Positions 25,305-34,860 are shown, counted from the stretch's first letter. The stretch is DNA of 64,000 bases from Collinsella aerofaciens (GCF_015670745.1 NZ_JADPCH010000010.1:1-64000); one strand, 5' to 3'. Notes: a model not told the origin generated them from the sequence alone. Program-made: numbers and translations.

Positions 25305-28085
25305 TTGGCGCGCGGATCTGCACAAAACGCCAAAGGCAATAAGGCCAACAACCAACCGGCATCTGCTAAGGGTGCCGGTTCCCATCTGCGTGCCAATAAG
25401 GGTCACGAGTCCGAGTTCGATGATTTCGAGCCCTTGGTCGAGCCCTCGGCCAACCGCGATATCGCCGGCGTGGTCATTGCCGTCTTGGCGATTGCGTCCT
25501 TTATTGCCGTGATTTCGCCGGCGACTGCGCCCGTTACGGCTGCGGTTGCCGGTTTCTACCACTTGGGCTTTGGTCTGGGCGCCTACGTGCTGCCGATCGT
25601 CATTTTGCTGTTTGCCGCCACGCTCTTTTTAGGCGAGGACTCGCCGCTCAACGCGCGCTCTGTTGCGGGCGGCGCCGTGGTCTTTATCGCCGTCGTCTCC
25701 ATTCTTTCGTTGATGGTGCCAGGTACGAGCGACTCGTGCGACCTTATGTTCACGCCGCAAAATCTGTCCGCCTCGGGTGGCTACATTGGTGCGTTTATTG
25801 CGAGTGCGCTGCAGAATGCCCTGGGTAAGCCTATCGCGATGGTGGTCCTGTTGGGCCTTGTCGTCGTGGGCCTGGTCATCATCGGCTTTTCGGTGGGCGG
25901 CGTTTTGCGCTCTGCCCGCGACCGTGCGGCAGATTTTGCCGAGCGCCGTCGTGCCGACGTCAACGCGAGTCCGTGGGGTGACGATGAGGCCCTGTCGGTG
26001 CCCGGCGTTGCCCGTCCTCACCTGAGCATTCTTCGTCAAAAGGGCTCCGATGCTGCCGTGACCACGGTCATGGGCAACGATGTGGAAGCGGTTTTGGACG
26101 ATGACGACGAGGACGAGGATCCGTTTGTCGACGTGTCCGATGCCGTGGAAGCTGAGCGCGCTAAGACGACGCTGTTGCCGCGCCGCCATGCCAAGAAGGG
26201 CAAGGCTGCGCCCAAACTCAATACGAGTGAGCCCGACCCGTCTTGGTCCGAGAGCGAGATTGAGCTCACCGAGGGCGATGACGAGGACGACGAGGCTCCG
26301 ATTGAGACCGCAAAGACAACTTTGCTGCCGCGTCGCCATGCAAAGCGCGACCAGGTAACCGGTCAGCTTTCGATGGAAGACGACCCCGATAAGATCGACG
26401 AGTCCGAGCCGCCGTTTGCCGTGAATCCTGTCTCGGCAGCACCTCAGACCCCCGACTTCTTGAAGCATCCCAAGGTTGCCGATGCGCCTGCCTTGAGTGC
26501 TGTCGAATCGGCTGCGGCTAGCGATGGGGGAGCGGACGGCGGCGCCGCAGATAACGAGGGCGAAGAAGAGGACGGCCTCAAACTTCCGCCACTTGAGATT
26601 CTGCATGCCAACCCGCAGTCGGCTTCCTCCGCGTCTTCTGACAAGGAGCTGGAACAGACTGCCGAGTCGCTTCAGTCCACCTTGCTGGAGTTTGGTCGTA
26701 GTGCCCGCGTGGTCGGCTGGATCGCCGGCCCCACGGTGACGACCTTTAAGCTGCAACCTGGCGAGGGCGAGCGCGTGAGCAAGATTTCGAGCCTCGAGGA
26801 CGATATCGCGCTATCGCTTGCTGCCCAGTCCGTGCGTATCTTTGCCCCGATCCCCGGCACCTCGCTTGTGGGTATCGAGATCCCCAATCGCAAGCGCCAG
26901 AACGTCAACCTGGGCGACGTGCTTCCCTATGTGAAGGGCGGTCCGCTCGAGCTCGCCATCGGTCGAGATGCCGAGGGTACGCCGGTCGTCGCCGACCTTG
27001 CCAAGATGCCCCACCTGCTGATCGCCGGTACCACGGGTTCCGGTAAGTCGGTCATGATCAACTCCATCATCACGACCTTGCTCATGCGCGCCCTTCCCGA
27101 GGACGTTCGCCTGATCATGGTCGACCCCAAGCGCGTCGAGCTTGCGGGCTATAACGGTCTGCCGCATCTTTACGTGCCTGTAGTGACCGAGCCCAAGCAG
27201 GCCGCGAGCGCTCTGCAATGGGCCGTGTCCGAGATGGAGCGTCGCCTGAAGGTCTTCGAGCGTCTCAACGTGCGTAAGATCTCGACTTACAACGAAAAGC
27301 AGGCCGCCGGCGAGTTTGAGCATTACGATAACCCGCCGCAAAAGATGCCCTACCTGGTCATCATCATCGACGAGCTCTCGGACCTGATGATGGTCGCCGG
27401 TAAGGATGTCGAGGCCTCGATCGTGCGTATTGCTCAGCTGGGCCGTGCCGCCGGTATCCACCTTATCGTGGCCACGCAGCGCCCGAGCTCCAACGTGGTG
27501 ACGGGCCTTATCAAGGCTAACATCACCAACCGCATCGCCTTTAACGTCGCCACGGGTATCGACTCGCGCGTCATCATTGATCAGATGGGCGCCGAAAAGC
27601 TCACTGGTTTGGGCGACATGCTGTTCTCAAAGGTCGACTGGGGCAAGCCTCGCCGTATCCAGGGCTGCTTTGTCTCGGATGACGAAATCAACGAGATTGT
27701 CGAGTTCGTCAAGTCGCAGAGCGAGCCCGACTACCACGAGGAGATCCTGTCTGCCGTGGCGCCCGCTTCCATGTCCATGGCGGGTGGCGGCGGCATTGTC
27801 CGCACCGGAGTCGCCGAGCCGCAAGACGATGATCCTCTCATTTGGGAAGCCGCCCATATTGTGGTGGAATCGCAGCTTGGCTCCACATCTGGCCTGCAAC
27901 GTCGTCTGAAGGTTGGCTATGCGCGCGCCGGGCGTATTATGGACATGCTGGAAGAAAAGGGTGTCGTCGGTCCGCCCGACGGTTCCAAGCCGCGCGAGGT
28001 CCTGCTGGACGAGGAGGGGCTTGCCGCGCTGGAATCTGTCGACGCCGAGATGGCACGTGAAGATCGTGAGTTTGGAGGATTCTGA
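25305..28085 (+). CDS. ftsK: DNA translocase FtsK/SpoIIIE
   Basis: A septum-located DNA pump for chromosome segregation (926 aa). The N-terminus carries four hydrophobic helices (about 45-205) and is followed by a long acidic linker (about 220-440). The linker holds two near-identical copies of AKTTLLPRRHAK. The motor domain has Walker A GTTGSGKSVM and Walker B LVIIIDELSDLMM. The C-terminal gamma winged helix (LQRRLKVGYARAGRIMDMLEEKGVVGP) reads polar DNA motifs. The start is a TTG at 25305 with GGAGG inside the end of rnj. The stop overlaps the next ATG by one base. Confidence 0.95.
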   Translation: MARGSAQNAKGNKANNQPASAKGAGSHLRANKGHESEFDDFEPLVEPSANRDIAGVVIAVLAIASFIAVISPATAPVTAAVAGFYHLGFGLGAYVLPIVILLFAATLFLGEDSPLNARSVAGGAVVFIAVVSILSLMVPGTSDSCDLMFTPQNLSASGGYIGAFIASALQNALGKPIAMVVLLGLVVVGLVIIGFSVGGVLRSARDRAADFAERRRADVNASPWGDDEALSVPGVARPHLSILRQKGSDAAVTTVMGNDVEAVLDDDDEDEDPFVDVSDAVEAERAKTTLLPRRHAKKGKAAPKLNTSEPDPSWSESEIELTEGDDEDDEAPIETAKTTLLPRRHAKRDQVTGQLSMEDDPDKIDESEPPFAVNPVSAAPQTPDFLKHPKVADAPALSAVESAAASDGGADGGAADNEGEEEDGLKLPPLEILHANPQSASSASSDKELEQTAESLQSTLLEFGRSARVVGWIAGPTVTTFKLQPGEGERVSKISSLEDDIALSLAAQSVRIFAPIPGTSLVGIEIPNRKRQNVNLGDVLPYVKGGPLELAIGRDAEGTPVVADLAKMPHLLIAGTTGSGKSVMINSIITTLLMRALPEDVRLIMVDPKRVELAGYNGLPHLYVPVVTEPKQAASALQWAVSEMERRLKVFERLNVRKISTYNEKQAAGEFEHYDNPPQKMPYLVIIIDELSDLMMVAGKDVEASIVRIAQLGRAAGIHLIVATQRPSSNVVTGLIKANITNRIAFNVATGIDSRVIIDQMGAEKLTGLGDMLFSKVDWGKPRRIQGCFVSDDEINEIVEFVKSQSEPDYHEEILSAVAPASMSMAGGGGIVRTGVAEPQDDDPLIWEAAHIVVESQLGSTSGLQRRLKVGYARAGRIMDMLEEKGVVGPPDGSKPREVLLDEEGLAALESVDAEMAREDREFGGF

Positions 28086-29596
28086 TGGCTGCACGCTTTG
28101 GTGACATGCTGCTCGAGCAGCGTCGCCGAATGGGCCTTTCCATTCAGCAAGTCGCCAACACCATCAAAATCAGGCCGCAGATCATCGAGTTTTTCGAGAC
28201 CGGTAACTTTGCTTCGATGCCGCCGCGCGGCTATGCGCAGGGCATGATTTCGAGCTATGCTCGCTTTTTGGGCCTCAATCCGCGCGAGGTCGTCAATGCC
28301 TACTTTGACGATCTGATGGCATATGAGCGCGAGACGTCGCAGCAGGGCGGTCGTTTTCAGGACGCCGCTGGCTACGTCAATTCGCGTTCCTCGGTCGACA
28401 ACGGGCGCTTCCTGATGGTTCAGGGCGGTCGTTCGACCCGCTATGGACAGCGTCCTCAGCAGGCCGGTTATATTACCGAGACGGGTTCGGGTGAGGAGAT
28501 TCGCTCACAGCGTGACCGGTTCCGCAGTACGCCGATGCCCGAGGACCGTGCACTTCCCGCTGCCCGCGGTGTAGCGCGTGACCCTCGTGCCGGCTACGGC
28601 GACGGCGGCTATTCCGATCGCGGTTACCGTGGTGCCTCCACCGGACGCTCTCGCGGTGGCTATGCGGATGCCGATACCACGCAGGTGACGCCGCGTCTTC
28701 GCTCTCAATCACAGCCGTATGGCCAGCGCTCTTCGGCTCCGCGTTCGGGCCAGCGTGGCTATCAAGGCCGCGGTGAACTTGCGCCCCGCTCGGGTCAGCG
28801 CAGCCTTCAGGGCCAGGGTGGCTATCGCGGCCGTTCCGATAGCAATCGTGGTCGTATGCCTCAGGGAGGCGGCCGCAGCAGTTCCAGTCGTGGACGCGGC
28901 GGATCACGTACTCCTCAAAACAACGGGCTCGATCCGCGTATCGTCTACGCCGGCATCGGTGCCGTTGTGCTGCTGTTGATTGTGCTCATCGTGGTGCTTC
29001 TGCGCGGCTGCGCATCTTCGGCGCCCGAGAACACGCCCGAGACGCCCACTGCTACCAAGATGACGACCAAGAAGTCTTCTAAGAAGACCGAAACGGTCGA
29101 CGAGGACGATGACACCGATGAGGCGACGGATGAGTCGACTGATTCGGACGCCACCAAGACGACGGCCAAGAAGGAAGAGAACGAGGTCACGAAGGTCAAA
29201 GTCTCCGTTGCCAAGGGAAAGACCGCGTGGATTGAGGTCAAGGTTGACGGCAAGTCGGTCTATGGCGCCCAGGCGACTGGCCCCTTTGAGCAGGAGTACA
29301 CGCCCGAGTCTTCGATCGAGATCACCACGTCCAAGCCTTCCGATGTCACCGTTACCAAGAACGGTGAAAAGGTTCGTTACGATACCAAGACCTCGGGCGT
29401 GGCGCGTGTGACGATCACCGTTCCCAAGAAGGAGACGTCTGATTCCGAGAATGGTGAAAGTTCTGATGGTACCGACACCACCGATGGTACCGATACCACC
29501 GACGGTACCGATGCCCAGTCCACGGATGGCGCCGATACCGCAACTGACGGTCAGACACCCACCGATTCTACCGACAATTCGTACGATAGCTACTAG
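28085..29596 (+). CDS. RodZ-like HTH membrane protein
   Basis: 503 aa. The N-terminal Xre-type helix-turn-helix (MLLEQRRRMGLSIQQVANTIKIRPQIIEFFE, about 8-40) is of the RodZ kind. A long Arg/Gly/Gln/Ser-rich linker (about 85-270) follows, then one membrane segment (IVYAGIGAVVLLLIVLIVVLL, about 282-302). The C-terminal extracellular region resembles DUF4115 (AWIEVKVDGKSVYGAQATGP) and ends in a Thr/Asp-rich tail. RodZ links MreB to the membrane for cell shape; no mreB is in this window, so the role is inferred from the fold. It follows ftsK with a one-base overlap. Confidence 0.82.
   Translation: MAARFGDMLLEQRRRMGLSIQQVANTIKIRPQIIEFFETGNFASMPPRGYAQGMISSYARFLGLNPREVVNAYFDDLMAYERETSQQGGRFQDAAGYVNSRSSVDNGRFLMVQGGRSTRYGQRPQQAGYITETGSGEEIRSQRDRFRSTPMPEDRALPAARGVARDPRAGYGDGGYSDRGYRGASTGRSRGGYADADTTQVTPRLRSQSQPYGQRSSAPRSGQRGYQGRGELAPRSGQRSLQGQGGYRGRSDSNRGRMPQGGGRSSSSRGRGGSRTPQNNGLDPRIVYAGIGAVVLLLIVLIVVLLRGCASSAPENTPETPTATKMTTKKSSKKTETVDEDDDTDEATDESTDSDATKTTAKKEENEVTKVKVSVAKGKTAWIEVKVDGKSVYGAQATGPFEQEYTPESSIEITTSKPSDVTVTKNGEKVRYDTKTSGVARVTITVPKKETSDSENGESSDGTDTTDGTDTTDGTDAQSTDGADTATDGQTPTDSTDNSYDSY
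29465..29518 (+). repeat. 18-bp tandem repeats in the RodZ-like gene
   Basis: Three units of 18 bp beginning GATGGTACCGA encode DGTDTT, DGTDTT and DGTDAQ in the C-terminal tail. The count may vary between strains. Confidence 0.8.
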
Positions 29597-29622
29597 GCCG
29601 CTCGTACGCGAAAGGAAACATC

Positions 29623-30120
29623 ATGGCTAAAGATTCCAGCTTCGACGTCGTGTCCGAGGTCAACATGCAAGAGGTCGACAACGCCTTCCAGCAGACCACG
29701 CGCGAGATTTCCCAGCGCTATGACCTTAAGGATTCCGGCGCCACGATCGAGCTTTCGAAGGGCGACAAGCTCTTTACGATCAACGCCCCGGCCGACTTTG
29801 TCTCCAAACAGATTGTCGACGTGCTGAGCTCCAAGCTCATCAAGCGCGACATCGACCTCAAGGCTGTCTCGTGGGATGCTCCGCAGGCGGCATCGGGCGG
29901 CACCGTGCGCGTGCTCGGCCATATCGTCGAGGGTATCGACCAGGCGACCGCCAAGAAGATCAACAAGGACATCAAGGATCAAAAGCTCAAGGTCAAGGTG
30001 ACCATCGAGGCCGACAAGCTGCGTGTTTCCTCTGCTTCGAAGGACGCGTTGCAGACCGTGATTCAGTTCCTGCGCGACCAGGACTACGGCCAGCCGCTGC
30101 AGTTCACCAACTACCGCTAA
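29623..30120 (+). CDS. YajQ-family nucleotide-binding protein
   Basis: 165 aa, two ferredoxin-like domains. The N-terminus MAKDSSFDVVSEVNMQEVDN and the motif REISQRYDLKDSGATIEL are diagnostic of YajQ/DUF520. Some members bind cyclic di-GMP or act as transcription co-factors; which applies here is unknown. ATG at 29623 with GAAAGGA upstream. It lies between the RodZ-like gene and rimO on the same strand with short gaps. Confidence 0.9.
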   Translation: MAKDSSFDVVSEVNMQEVDNAFQQTTREISQRYDLKDSGATIELSKGDKLFTINAPADFVSKQIVDVLSSKLIKRDIDLKAVSWDAPQAASGGTVRVLGHIVEGIDQATAKKINKDIKDQKLKVKVTIEADKLRVSSASKDALQTVIQFLRDQDYGQPLQFTNYR

Positions 30121-30147
30121 TATCAATCGAAAGGACCGCTCTCCAAC

Positions 30148-31497
30148 ATGGATACACCGTTGGGCTCCGTGCTCTACATCACCCTCGGGTGCGCTAAGAA
30201 CGAGGTTGACACCGACCGCATGCGTTCTCTTTTGACCGCCGCGGGCTACGAGGAGGCATTCGACCCGCAGGATGCCGATATCGCCATCGTCAATACTTGC
30301 TCGTTCCTCGCCTCCGCAACGTCCGAGAGCATCGAGACCACGCTCGAGCTCGCCAACGAGGTTCAGGACGGCGTTCGTTCTTGCCCCATCGTCATGTGCG
30401 GCTGCGTGCCGTCGCGCTATGGCGATGACCTGCCTGACGAGCTGCCCGAGGTCGCTGCCTTTGTGAAGGCCGACGAGGAAGATGGCATCGTGGCGGTCAT
30501 CGATGGCGTGCTGGGTGTCGAGCGTGAGATTGCAGCCTATATCCCGCAGGTCAAACGTACCGTCGAGGGTGCTGTCGCCTACGTCAAGATTTCCGATGGC
30601 TGCAACCGCTTCTGCAGCTTCTGCATGATCCCGTATATCCGCGGTCGTTACCACTCGCGCAATGCCGAGAGCATCATCTCCGAGGTACGCGACCTGGTCG
30701 CCGGTGGCGTCCGCGAGATCGTTCTGATCGGTCAGGACACGGGCATCTGGGGTACCGACTTCGCCGACGAGGACCTCGCCGAGGGCGCGCCGCGCAATCT
30801 GGCGCAGCTGCTGCAGGCCGTTGCTGAGGCGGTGCGTCCTCATAACGTGTGGATCCGCGTGCTCTATCTGCAGCCCGAGGGCATGACTGACGAACTCATC
30901 GAGACGATTCGCGATACGCCCGAGGTGCTGCCCTATATCGATATCCCCGTGCAGCACTGCGACGCGCGCATTCTCAAGGCCATGCGTCGCTCCGGTTCGC
31001 GCCAGGAGCTCGAGGATCTGTTCCGCGACCTTCGCGAGCGCATCCCCGGCATCGTGATTCGTTCCACGGCCATGGTCGGTTTCCCGACCGAGACCGACGA
31101 CGAGTTCCGCGACCTTATCGACTTTATGGACACCGTCGGCTTTGACTACACGAGTGTCTTTGCATACTCGCAGGAGGAGGGCAGCCTGGCCGCCAAGATG
31201 GACGGACAGGTCGACGAAGAGGTCAAGCTCGAGCGCGCCCAGGAGGCCATGGACCTGGCCGAGTCGCTCGGCTTTGCCGCCACCGCCGCCCATGTGGGCG
31301 AGCGCGCCCAGGTGATCGTCGACGGTATCGAAGAGACCGAGGACGGCGCCGAGCTGATCGGCCATGCCTGGTTCCAGGCGCCCGATTCCGATGGAGCGGT
31401 GCATCTGGACGCCAGCGAGGCGTCCGTGGGCGATATTCTGACCGTCGAGTTTACCGATAGCTTCTGCTATGAGCTTATCGGTCATGTTGTGGAGTAG
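30148..31497 (+). CDS. rimO: Ribosomal protein S12 methylthiotransferase RimO
   Basis: A radical SAM enzyme that methylthiolates an aspartate of ribosomal protein S12 (449 aa). The UPF0004 domain starts YITLGCAKNEVDTDRM; the TLGCAKNxVD form is specific to RimO. The SAM cluster is CNRFCSFCMIPYIRG, and a TRAM domain ends the protein (ERAQVIVDGIEETEDGAELIGHAW). AAAGGA lies upstream of the ATG at 30148. pgsA follows after 9 nt. Confidence 0.94.
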   Translation: MDTPLGSVLYITLGCAKNEVDTDRMRSLLTAAGYEEAFDPQDADIAIVNTCSFLASATSESIETTLELANEVQDGVRSCPIVMCGCVPSRYGDDLPDELPEVAAFVKADEEDGIVAVIDGVLGVEREIAAYIPQVKRTVEGAVAYVKISDGCNRFCSFCMIPYIRGRYHSRNAESIISEVRDLVAGGVREIVLIGQDTGIWGTDFADEDLAEGAPRNLAQLLQAVAEAVRPHNVWIRVLYLQPEGMTDELIETIRDTPEVLPYIDIPVQHCDARILKAMRRSGSRQELEDLFRDLRERIPGIVIRSTAMVGFPTETDDEFRDLIDFMDTVGFDYTSVFAYSQEEGSLAAKMDGQVDEEVKLERAQEAMDLAESLGFAATAAHVGERAQVIVDGIEETEDGAELIGHAWFQAPDSDGAVHLDASEASVGDILTVEFTDSFCYELIGHVVE

Positions 31498-31506
31498 GAG
31501 AGCGTC

Positions 31507-32145
31507 GTGGCAAACGAGAGCAATAAGGAACTGACGAGTGTCTGGACGCCCGCCAACATCGTGACGTGCGTTCGCATCGTCTTTATCCCAGTGTTCATGA
31601 TCGTCTCGGCGCTTTCTCACACGAGTGTTGCCGGTACGGATTGGAGCACCTTTGACGGCCCGCTCGCCGCCGCTGCCTTCATTCTGTATGTGATCCTGTC
31701 GTGCACCGATAAGGTCGACGGTTATCTGGCGCGCTCGCGCAACGAGATCACCGACTTCGGTAAGTTCTTGGATCCTATCGCCGATAAGCTGCTGGTGTTC
31801 TCGGCCCTGCTGCTGTTCTTGGATTTTGACGCGGTGACCGTGTGGTCCGTGTTCATTATCCTGTTCCGCGAGCTTCTGGTGAGCGCCCTACGCATGGTTG
31901 CGAGTGCGGCCGGCGTGGTCGTTGCGGCCGATAAGCTCGGCAAGTACAAGACGGCAACCACGATGGTCTCCATCTGCGGTTACCTGTGCGTTTTTGCGAT
32001 GGCCGGCTTGCACCTTGGCCCGGTGGCGCTGACGCTCGGCATCTACTCGGTGTCGCGCTTCCTGTACGCCGTTGCCGTTGTCCTGACCGTTATCTCGGGC
32101 GCCCAGTACTTCTGGAACTGCCGCAAGATCGTCTTTTCGGTCTAG
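31507..32145 (+). CDS. pgsA: CDP-diacylglycerol-glycerol-3-phosphate phosphatidyltransferase
   Basis: The first committed step to phosphatidylglycerol (212 aa), an integral-membrane enzyme. The CDP-alcohol transferase motif (D-x2-D-G-x2-A-R-x8-G-x3-D-x3-D) is complete in DKVDGYLARSRNE followed by DFGKFLDPIADK, about residues 63-87. Several hydrophobic helices surround it. GTG start at 31507 with GGAG upstream. It lies between rimO and the CinA-type gene, as in other actinobacteria. A paralogue lies at 52453-53157. Confidence 0.9.
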   Translation: MANESNKELTSVWTPANIVTCVRIVFIPVFMIVSALSHTSVAGTDWSTFDGPLAAAAFILYVILSCTDKVDGYLARSRNEITDFGKFLDPIADKLLVFSALLLFLDFDAVTVWSVFIILFRELLVSALRMVASAAGVVVAADKLGKYKTATTMVSICGYLCVFAMAGLHLGPVALTLGIYSVSRFLYAVAVVLTVISGAQYFWNCRKIVFSV

Positions 32146-32151
32146 GTCCTG

Positions 32152-32688
32152 GTGGGTATGACGGAATCTTTTGAGCAGATTTCCGCACACAATGAGGAGC
32201 TGGCGCGCGATATTGTCGAGCGCGCGAGCGCTCGGGGCGTGACGGTTTCGACGGCTGAGTCGCTGACGGCGGGTATGATCGCATCGACGATTGCCGATAT
32301 CCCGGGCGCCTCGGCGGTGCTGCGTGGCGGTGTGGTGACCTATTGCGATGAGATTAAGCATCGCGTTCTTGGTGTTGAGCAGGAGACGCTCGACCGCTAT
32401 ACCGCGGTGTCGCATCAGACCGCGCGCGAGATGGCGGTGGGTTCGCTGGAGCTGTACCAGAGCGATATTGCAGTGGGCGCAACGGGTTATGCCGGCCCCG
32501 GCGGTGGCACTGAGGACGATCCGGCGGGCACTTTCTATATTGGCTGGGCGCATCGTTCCGCCGATGGGGGCGTGCCGGTCGTGGACTCTGTGCGCTGCCA
32601 CCATGAGGGCGACCGTTCGTGTGTTCGTGCGCATGCGGTCACGGAGGCATTGGGTCGCATTGCCCTTGTGCTCAATTCTATGGAATAG
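32152..32688 (+). CDS. CinA C-terminal family amidohydrolase (PncC type)
   Basis: 178 aa, corresponding to the stand-alone CinA_C domain. The family hydrolyses nicotinamide mononucleotide to recycle pyridine nucleotides. The motifs TAESLTAGMIASTIADIPGAS and GVVTYCDEIKHRVLGV are typical, as are AVGATGYAGPGGGTEDDPAGTFYIG and the C-terminal region. The start may be GTG 32152 or ATG 32158. In many bacteria cinA sits directly before recA; here a 257-bp regulatory region separates them. Confidence 0.88.
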   Translation: MGMTESFEQISAHNEELARDIVERASARGVTVSTAESLTAGMIASTIADIPGASAVLRGGVVTYCDEIKHRVLGVEQETLDRYTAVSHQTAREMAVGSLELYQSDIAVGATGYAGPGGGTEDDPAGTFYIGWAHRSADGGVPVVDSVRCHHEGDRSCVRAHAVTEALGRIALVLNSME

Positions 32689-32695
32689 ACATGTT

Positions 32696-32719
32696 TTAAG
32701 GGGCCTTAGGGCCCCTTAA
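32696..32719 (+). terminator. Stem-loop after the CinA-type gene
   Basis: TTAAGGGGCC (32696-32705) pairs perfectly with GGCCCCTTAA (32710-32719), loop TTAG. The T-run after it is short (TT), so termination may be partial. Confidence 0.65.
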
Positions 32720-32794
32720 TTGTGGAGATAGGGACCTCTGACAAATTTAGCGTTTGTGCTGGTTGTAGATGTATTTTTGCCTGCCTTGTTCATA

Positions 32795-32856
32795 TTTGGT
32801 CCTTTGTGGTCAAGTATTTGGTCAGTGTTTGGTCGGCGTTTGGTTGGGTTTTGGAA
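32795..32856 (+). promoter_or_regulatory. Helically phased TTTGGTC array upstream of recA
   Basis: The motif TTTGGTC or a close variant recurs with its GG at 32798, 32808, 32820, 32831, 32842 and 32853. The steps are 10, 12, 11, 11 and 11 bp, so all copies lie on one face of the helix and point the same way. The array ends 31 bp before the recA -35 box, where an activator or bending protein could act. The region is non-coding. Confidence 0.6.
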
Positions 32857-32886
32857 AGACCGCCTGCATATGATTGGCCTGAACGG

Positions 32887-32915
32887 TTGACCACGAACAG
32901 CCGTTCGTTTATTAT
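32887..32915 (+). promoter_or_regulatory. recA promoter
   Basis: TTGACC (32887-32892), 17-bp spacer, TATTAT (32910-32915). A LexA box fills most of the spacer. Confidence 0.85.
32895..32906 (+). promoter_or_regulatory. LexA (SOS) box of recA
   Basis: GAACAGCCGTTC fits the Gram-positive LexA consensus GAAC-N4-GTTC exactly and lies between the -35 and -10 boxes, so bound LexA would block RNA polymerase. Confidence 0.88.
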
Positions 32916-32945
32916 CGATGCAGGTTGTTAAGAGGAGGGCTATTC

Positions 32946-34094
32946 ATGGCCAAGAATTCAGGTCCCGTACGTACCGTTCATGCTCGCACGACGGGTAAAG
33001 AGCGCGATGAGATGATCGCCACCACCAAGGCCGAGATCGAGAAGAAATTCGGCCAGGGTTCCATCATGAGGTACGGCGACGGTGGTCCCGAGCTCGAGGT
33101 CGAGGCCATTCCCACGGGCGCCCTGGCCCTCGATGCCGCTCTGGGTATCGGCGGTGTGCCGCGCGGCCGTATCGTCGAGATTTACGGTCCTGAGTCCTCC
33201 GGTAAGACGACGCTTTCGCTCGAGATCTTGGCCGAGGCCCAGGCTATGGGCGGCGTTGTGGCATTTATCGATGCCGAGCACGCGCTCGATCCCACGTATG
33301 CCGCGCGCATCGGTGTGGATATCGACGAGGTGCTCATTTCCCAGCCCGATACGGGTGAGCAGGCGCTCGAGATCGTTGACATGCTCGTGCGTTCCGGCGC
33401 CATCGATGCCATCGTCGTCGACTCCGTCGCCGCGCTGACCCCGCGTGCCGAGATCGAGGGAGAAATCGGCGATACTACGGTCGGTCTTCAGGCTCGCCTG
33501 ATGAGCCAGGCGCTCCGCAAGCTCGCCGGCTCGCTGTCCAAGTCCAATACGACGTGCATCTTCATTAACCAGCTGCGTGAGAAGATCGGCGTCATGTTCG
33601 GAAACCCCGAGACCACGACGGGCGGCCGCGCCCTTAAGTTCTTCTCTTCGGTGCGTATCGACATTCGCCGCATCGACAGCATTAAGCTTAAGGATGAGGT
33701 TATCGGTAACCGCGTGCGCGCCAAGGTCGTTAAGAACAAGGTGGCGGCTCCGTTCCGTTCTGCTGAGTTCGACATCATGTACGGTACGGGCATCTCCAAG
33801 GAGGGCTCGATTCTGGACATGGCTGTCGAGTGCGGCATCTGCAAGAAGATGGGCTCCTGGTTTGCCTATGGCGAGGACAAGCTCGGCAACGGTCGCGAGG
33901 CCGCCAAGGCGTTCCTGCGCGAACACCCCGATTGCGCTGACGAGATTGAGCATAAGGTCCGCCTTGCCTGCGGGCTTGAGTTTGATGACGATGCTCCGTC
34001 CGAGGTCGAGCTGACCGATCAGCCTGCGCCTGAGGAGTTTGACGAGCTTTACGCCATCGATGGTTCCGCCATGCTCGATGATGACGACGAGTAG
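32946..34094 (+). CDS. recA: Recombinase RecA
   Basis: The strand-exchange protein and SOS co-protease (382 aa). Walker A is GPESSGKTT near residue 82. Further RecA blocks are [10 protein letters not shown], the L1/L2 loop regions ([38 protein letters not shown]) and an acidic C-terminal tail ([20 protein letters not shown]). The ATG at 32946 has AGAGGAGGG upstream; the in-frame extension to 32925 would cover that site. Control by LexA is indicated by the promoter sequence. recX follows after 11 nt. Confidence 0.97.
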   Translation: MAKNSGPVRTVHARTTGKERDEMIATTKAEIEKKFGQGSIMRYGDGGPELEVEAIPTGALALDAALGIGGVPRGRIVEIYGPESSGKTTLSLEILAEAQAMGGVVAFIDAEHALDPTYAARIGVDIDEVLISQPDTGEQALEIVDMLVRSGAIDAIVVDSVAALTPRAEIEGEIGDTTVGLQARLMSQALRKLAGSLSKSNTTCIFINQLREKIGVMFGNPETTTGGRALKFFSSVRIDIRRIDSIKLKDEVIGNRVRAKVVKNKVAAPFRSAEFDIMYGTGISKEGSILDMAVECGICKKMGSWFAYGEDKLGNGREAAKAFLREHPDCADEIEHKVRLACGLEFDDDAPSEVELTDQPAPEEFDELYAIDGSAMLDDDDE

Positions 34095-34105
34095 CGGTTA
34101 CGCTC

Positions 34106-34798
34106 ATGTCGTATACGGTGACCGAGGCCACGGTCGTCTTTCCCGATAAGAAGGCGGTCTCCTCGTTCTCGAGCGGGTATGCGTCCAAAAAGCCTTGCGC
34201 ACATATCGATTGTGAGCTTGAGGGCGGTTTTGAGCGGTCCATTTGGATTCCCGTGCGGGTCGCGCGGCTGTATGTCAAAAACCGCCTCGATCTTCCCTGT
34301 GATTGGGACAACTTTCGTGAGGCGGTGCAGCTCATCGAGCGTAAATGTGCACTCACCATGGTGACCGAGATGCTATCGCGCCGCGACCATGCGACGGGTG
34401 AGGTCCGTGACAAGCTAGCTCGCTACGGCTTTCACCAGCCTGCGATCGATTTCGCCGTCGAGCGCGCCACCGAGTATCGCTTTTTAGACGAGAGCCGCTT
34501 TTGCTCGTACTTTATCGAGGAGCGCAAGCGGCGCGGTTGGGGACAGCGCAAAATCGAGACAGAGCTCAAGCGCCGTCATGTTGTGCTCGATGACATTCCC
34601 GGTTATCCCGAGGATTATTTTGCCGTCGAAGACGATTTGGCGCGTGCGTCAGCCCTGCTCGCCAAGCGGCGTGTTCCAGAGACGCGCGGATTTGAAAAAC
34701 TGGTTCGGTTTTTGATGGGCAAGGGCTTCTCGTATCACATCGCCGCCGATGCCGTTAAGGCACGTCTCGATGCCGAACGCGAGAAATGTGCGGTTTAG
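34106..34798 (+). CDS. recX: Regulatory protein RecX
   Basis: A RecA modulator that binds and limits RecA filaments (230 aa). It is built of three-helix repeats: EMLSRRDHATGEVRDKLARYGF, then FLDESRFCSYFIEERKRRGWGQRKIETELKRRHV, which is the RecX core. The N-terminal 90 residues are less conserved. It is co-oriented with recA at 11 nt, the standard recA-recX operon, so it is probably SOS-induced with it. Confidence 0.9.
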   Translation: MSYTVTEATVVFPDKKAVSSFSSGYASKKPCAHIDCELEGGFERSIWIPVRVARLYVKNRLDLPCDWDNFREAVQLIERKCALTMVTEMLSRRDHATGEVRDKLARYGFHQPAIDFAVERATEYRFLDESRFCSYFIEERKRRGWGQRKIETELKRRHVVLDDIPGYPEDYFAVEDDLARASALLAKRRVPETRGFEKLVRFLMGKGFSYHIAADAVKARLDAEREKCAV

Positions 34799-34812
34799 GC
34801 GTATGCGCTTTG

Positions 34813-34860
34813 TGGCCCTGCCGTTCACCGCGTTTTAGCCGCCGTGCCGGGGCCATTTAT
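34813..34860 (+). terminator. Probable terminator after recX
   Basis: TGGCCCTG (34813-34820) pairs with CGGGGCCA (34848-34855, one G-T pair), followed by TTTATTT. The loop is long, so this is a moderate prediction. Confidence 0.5.
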
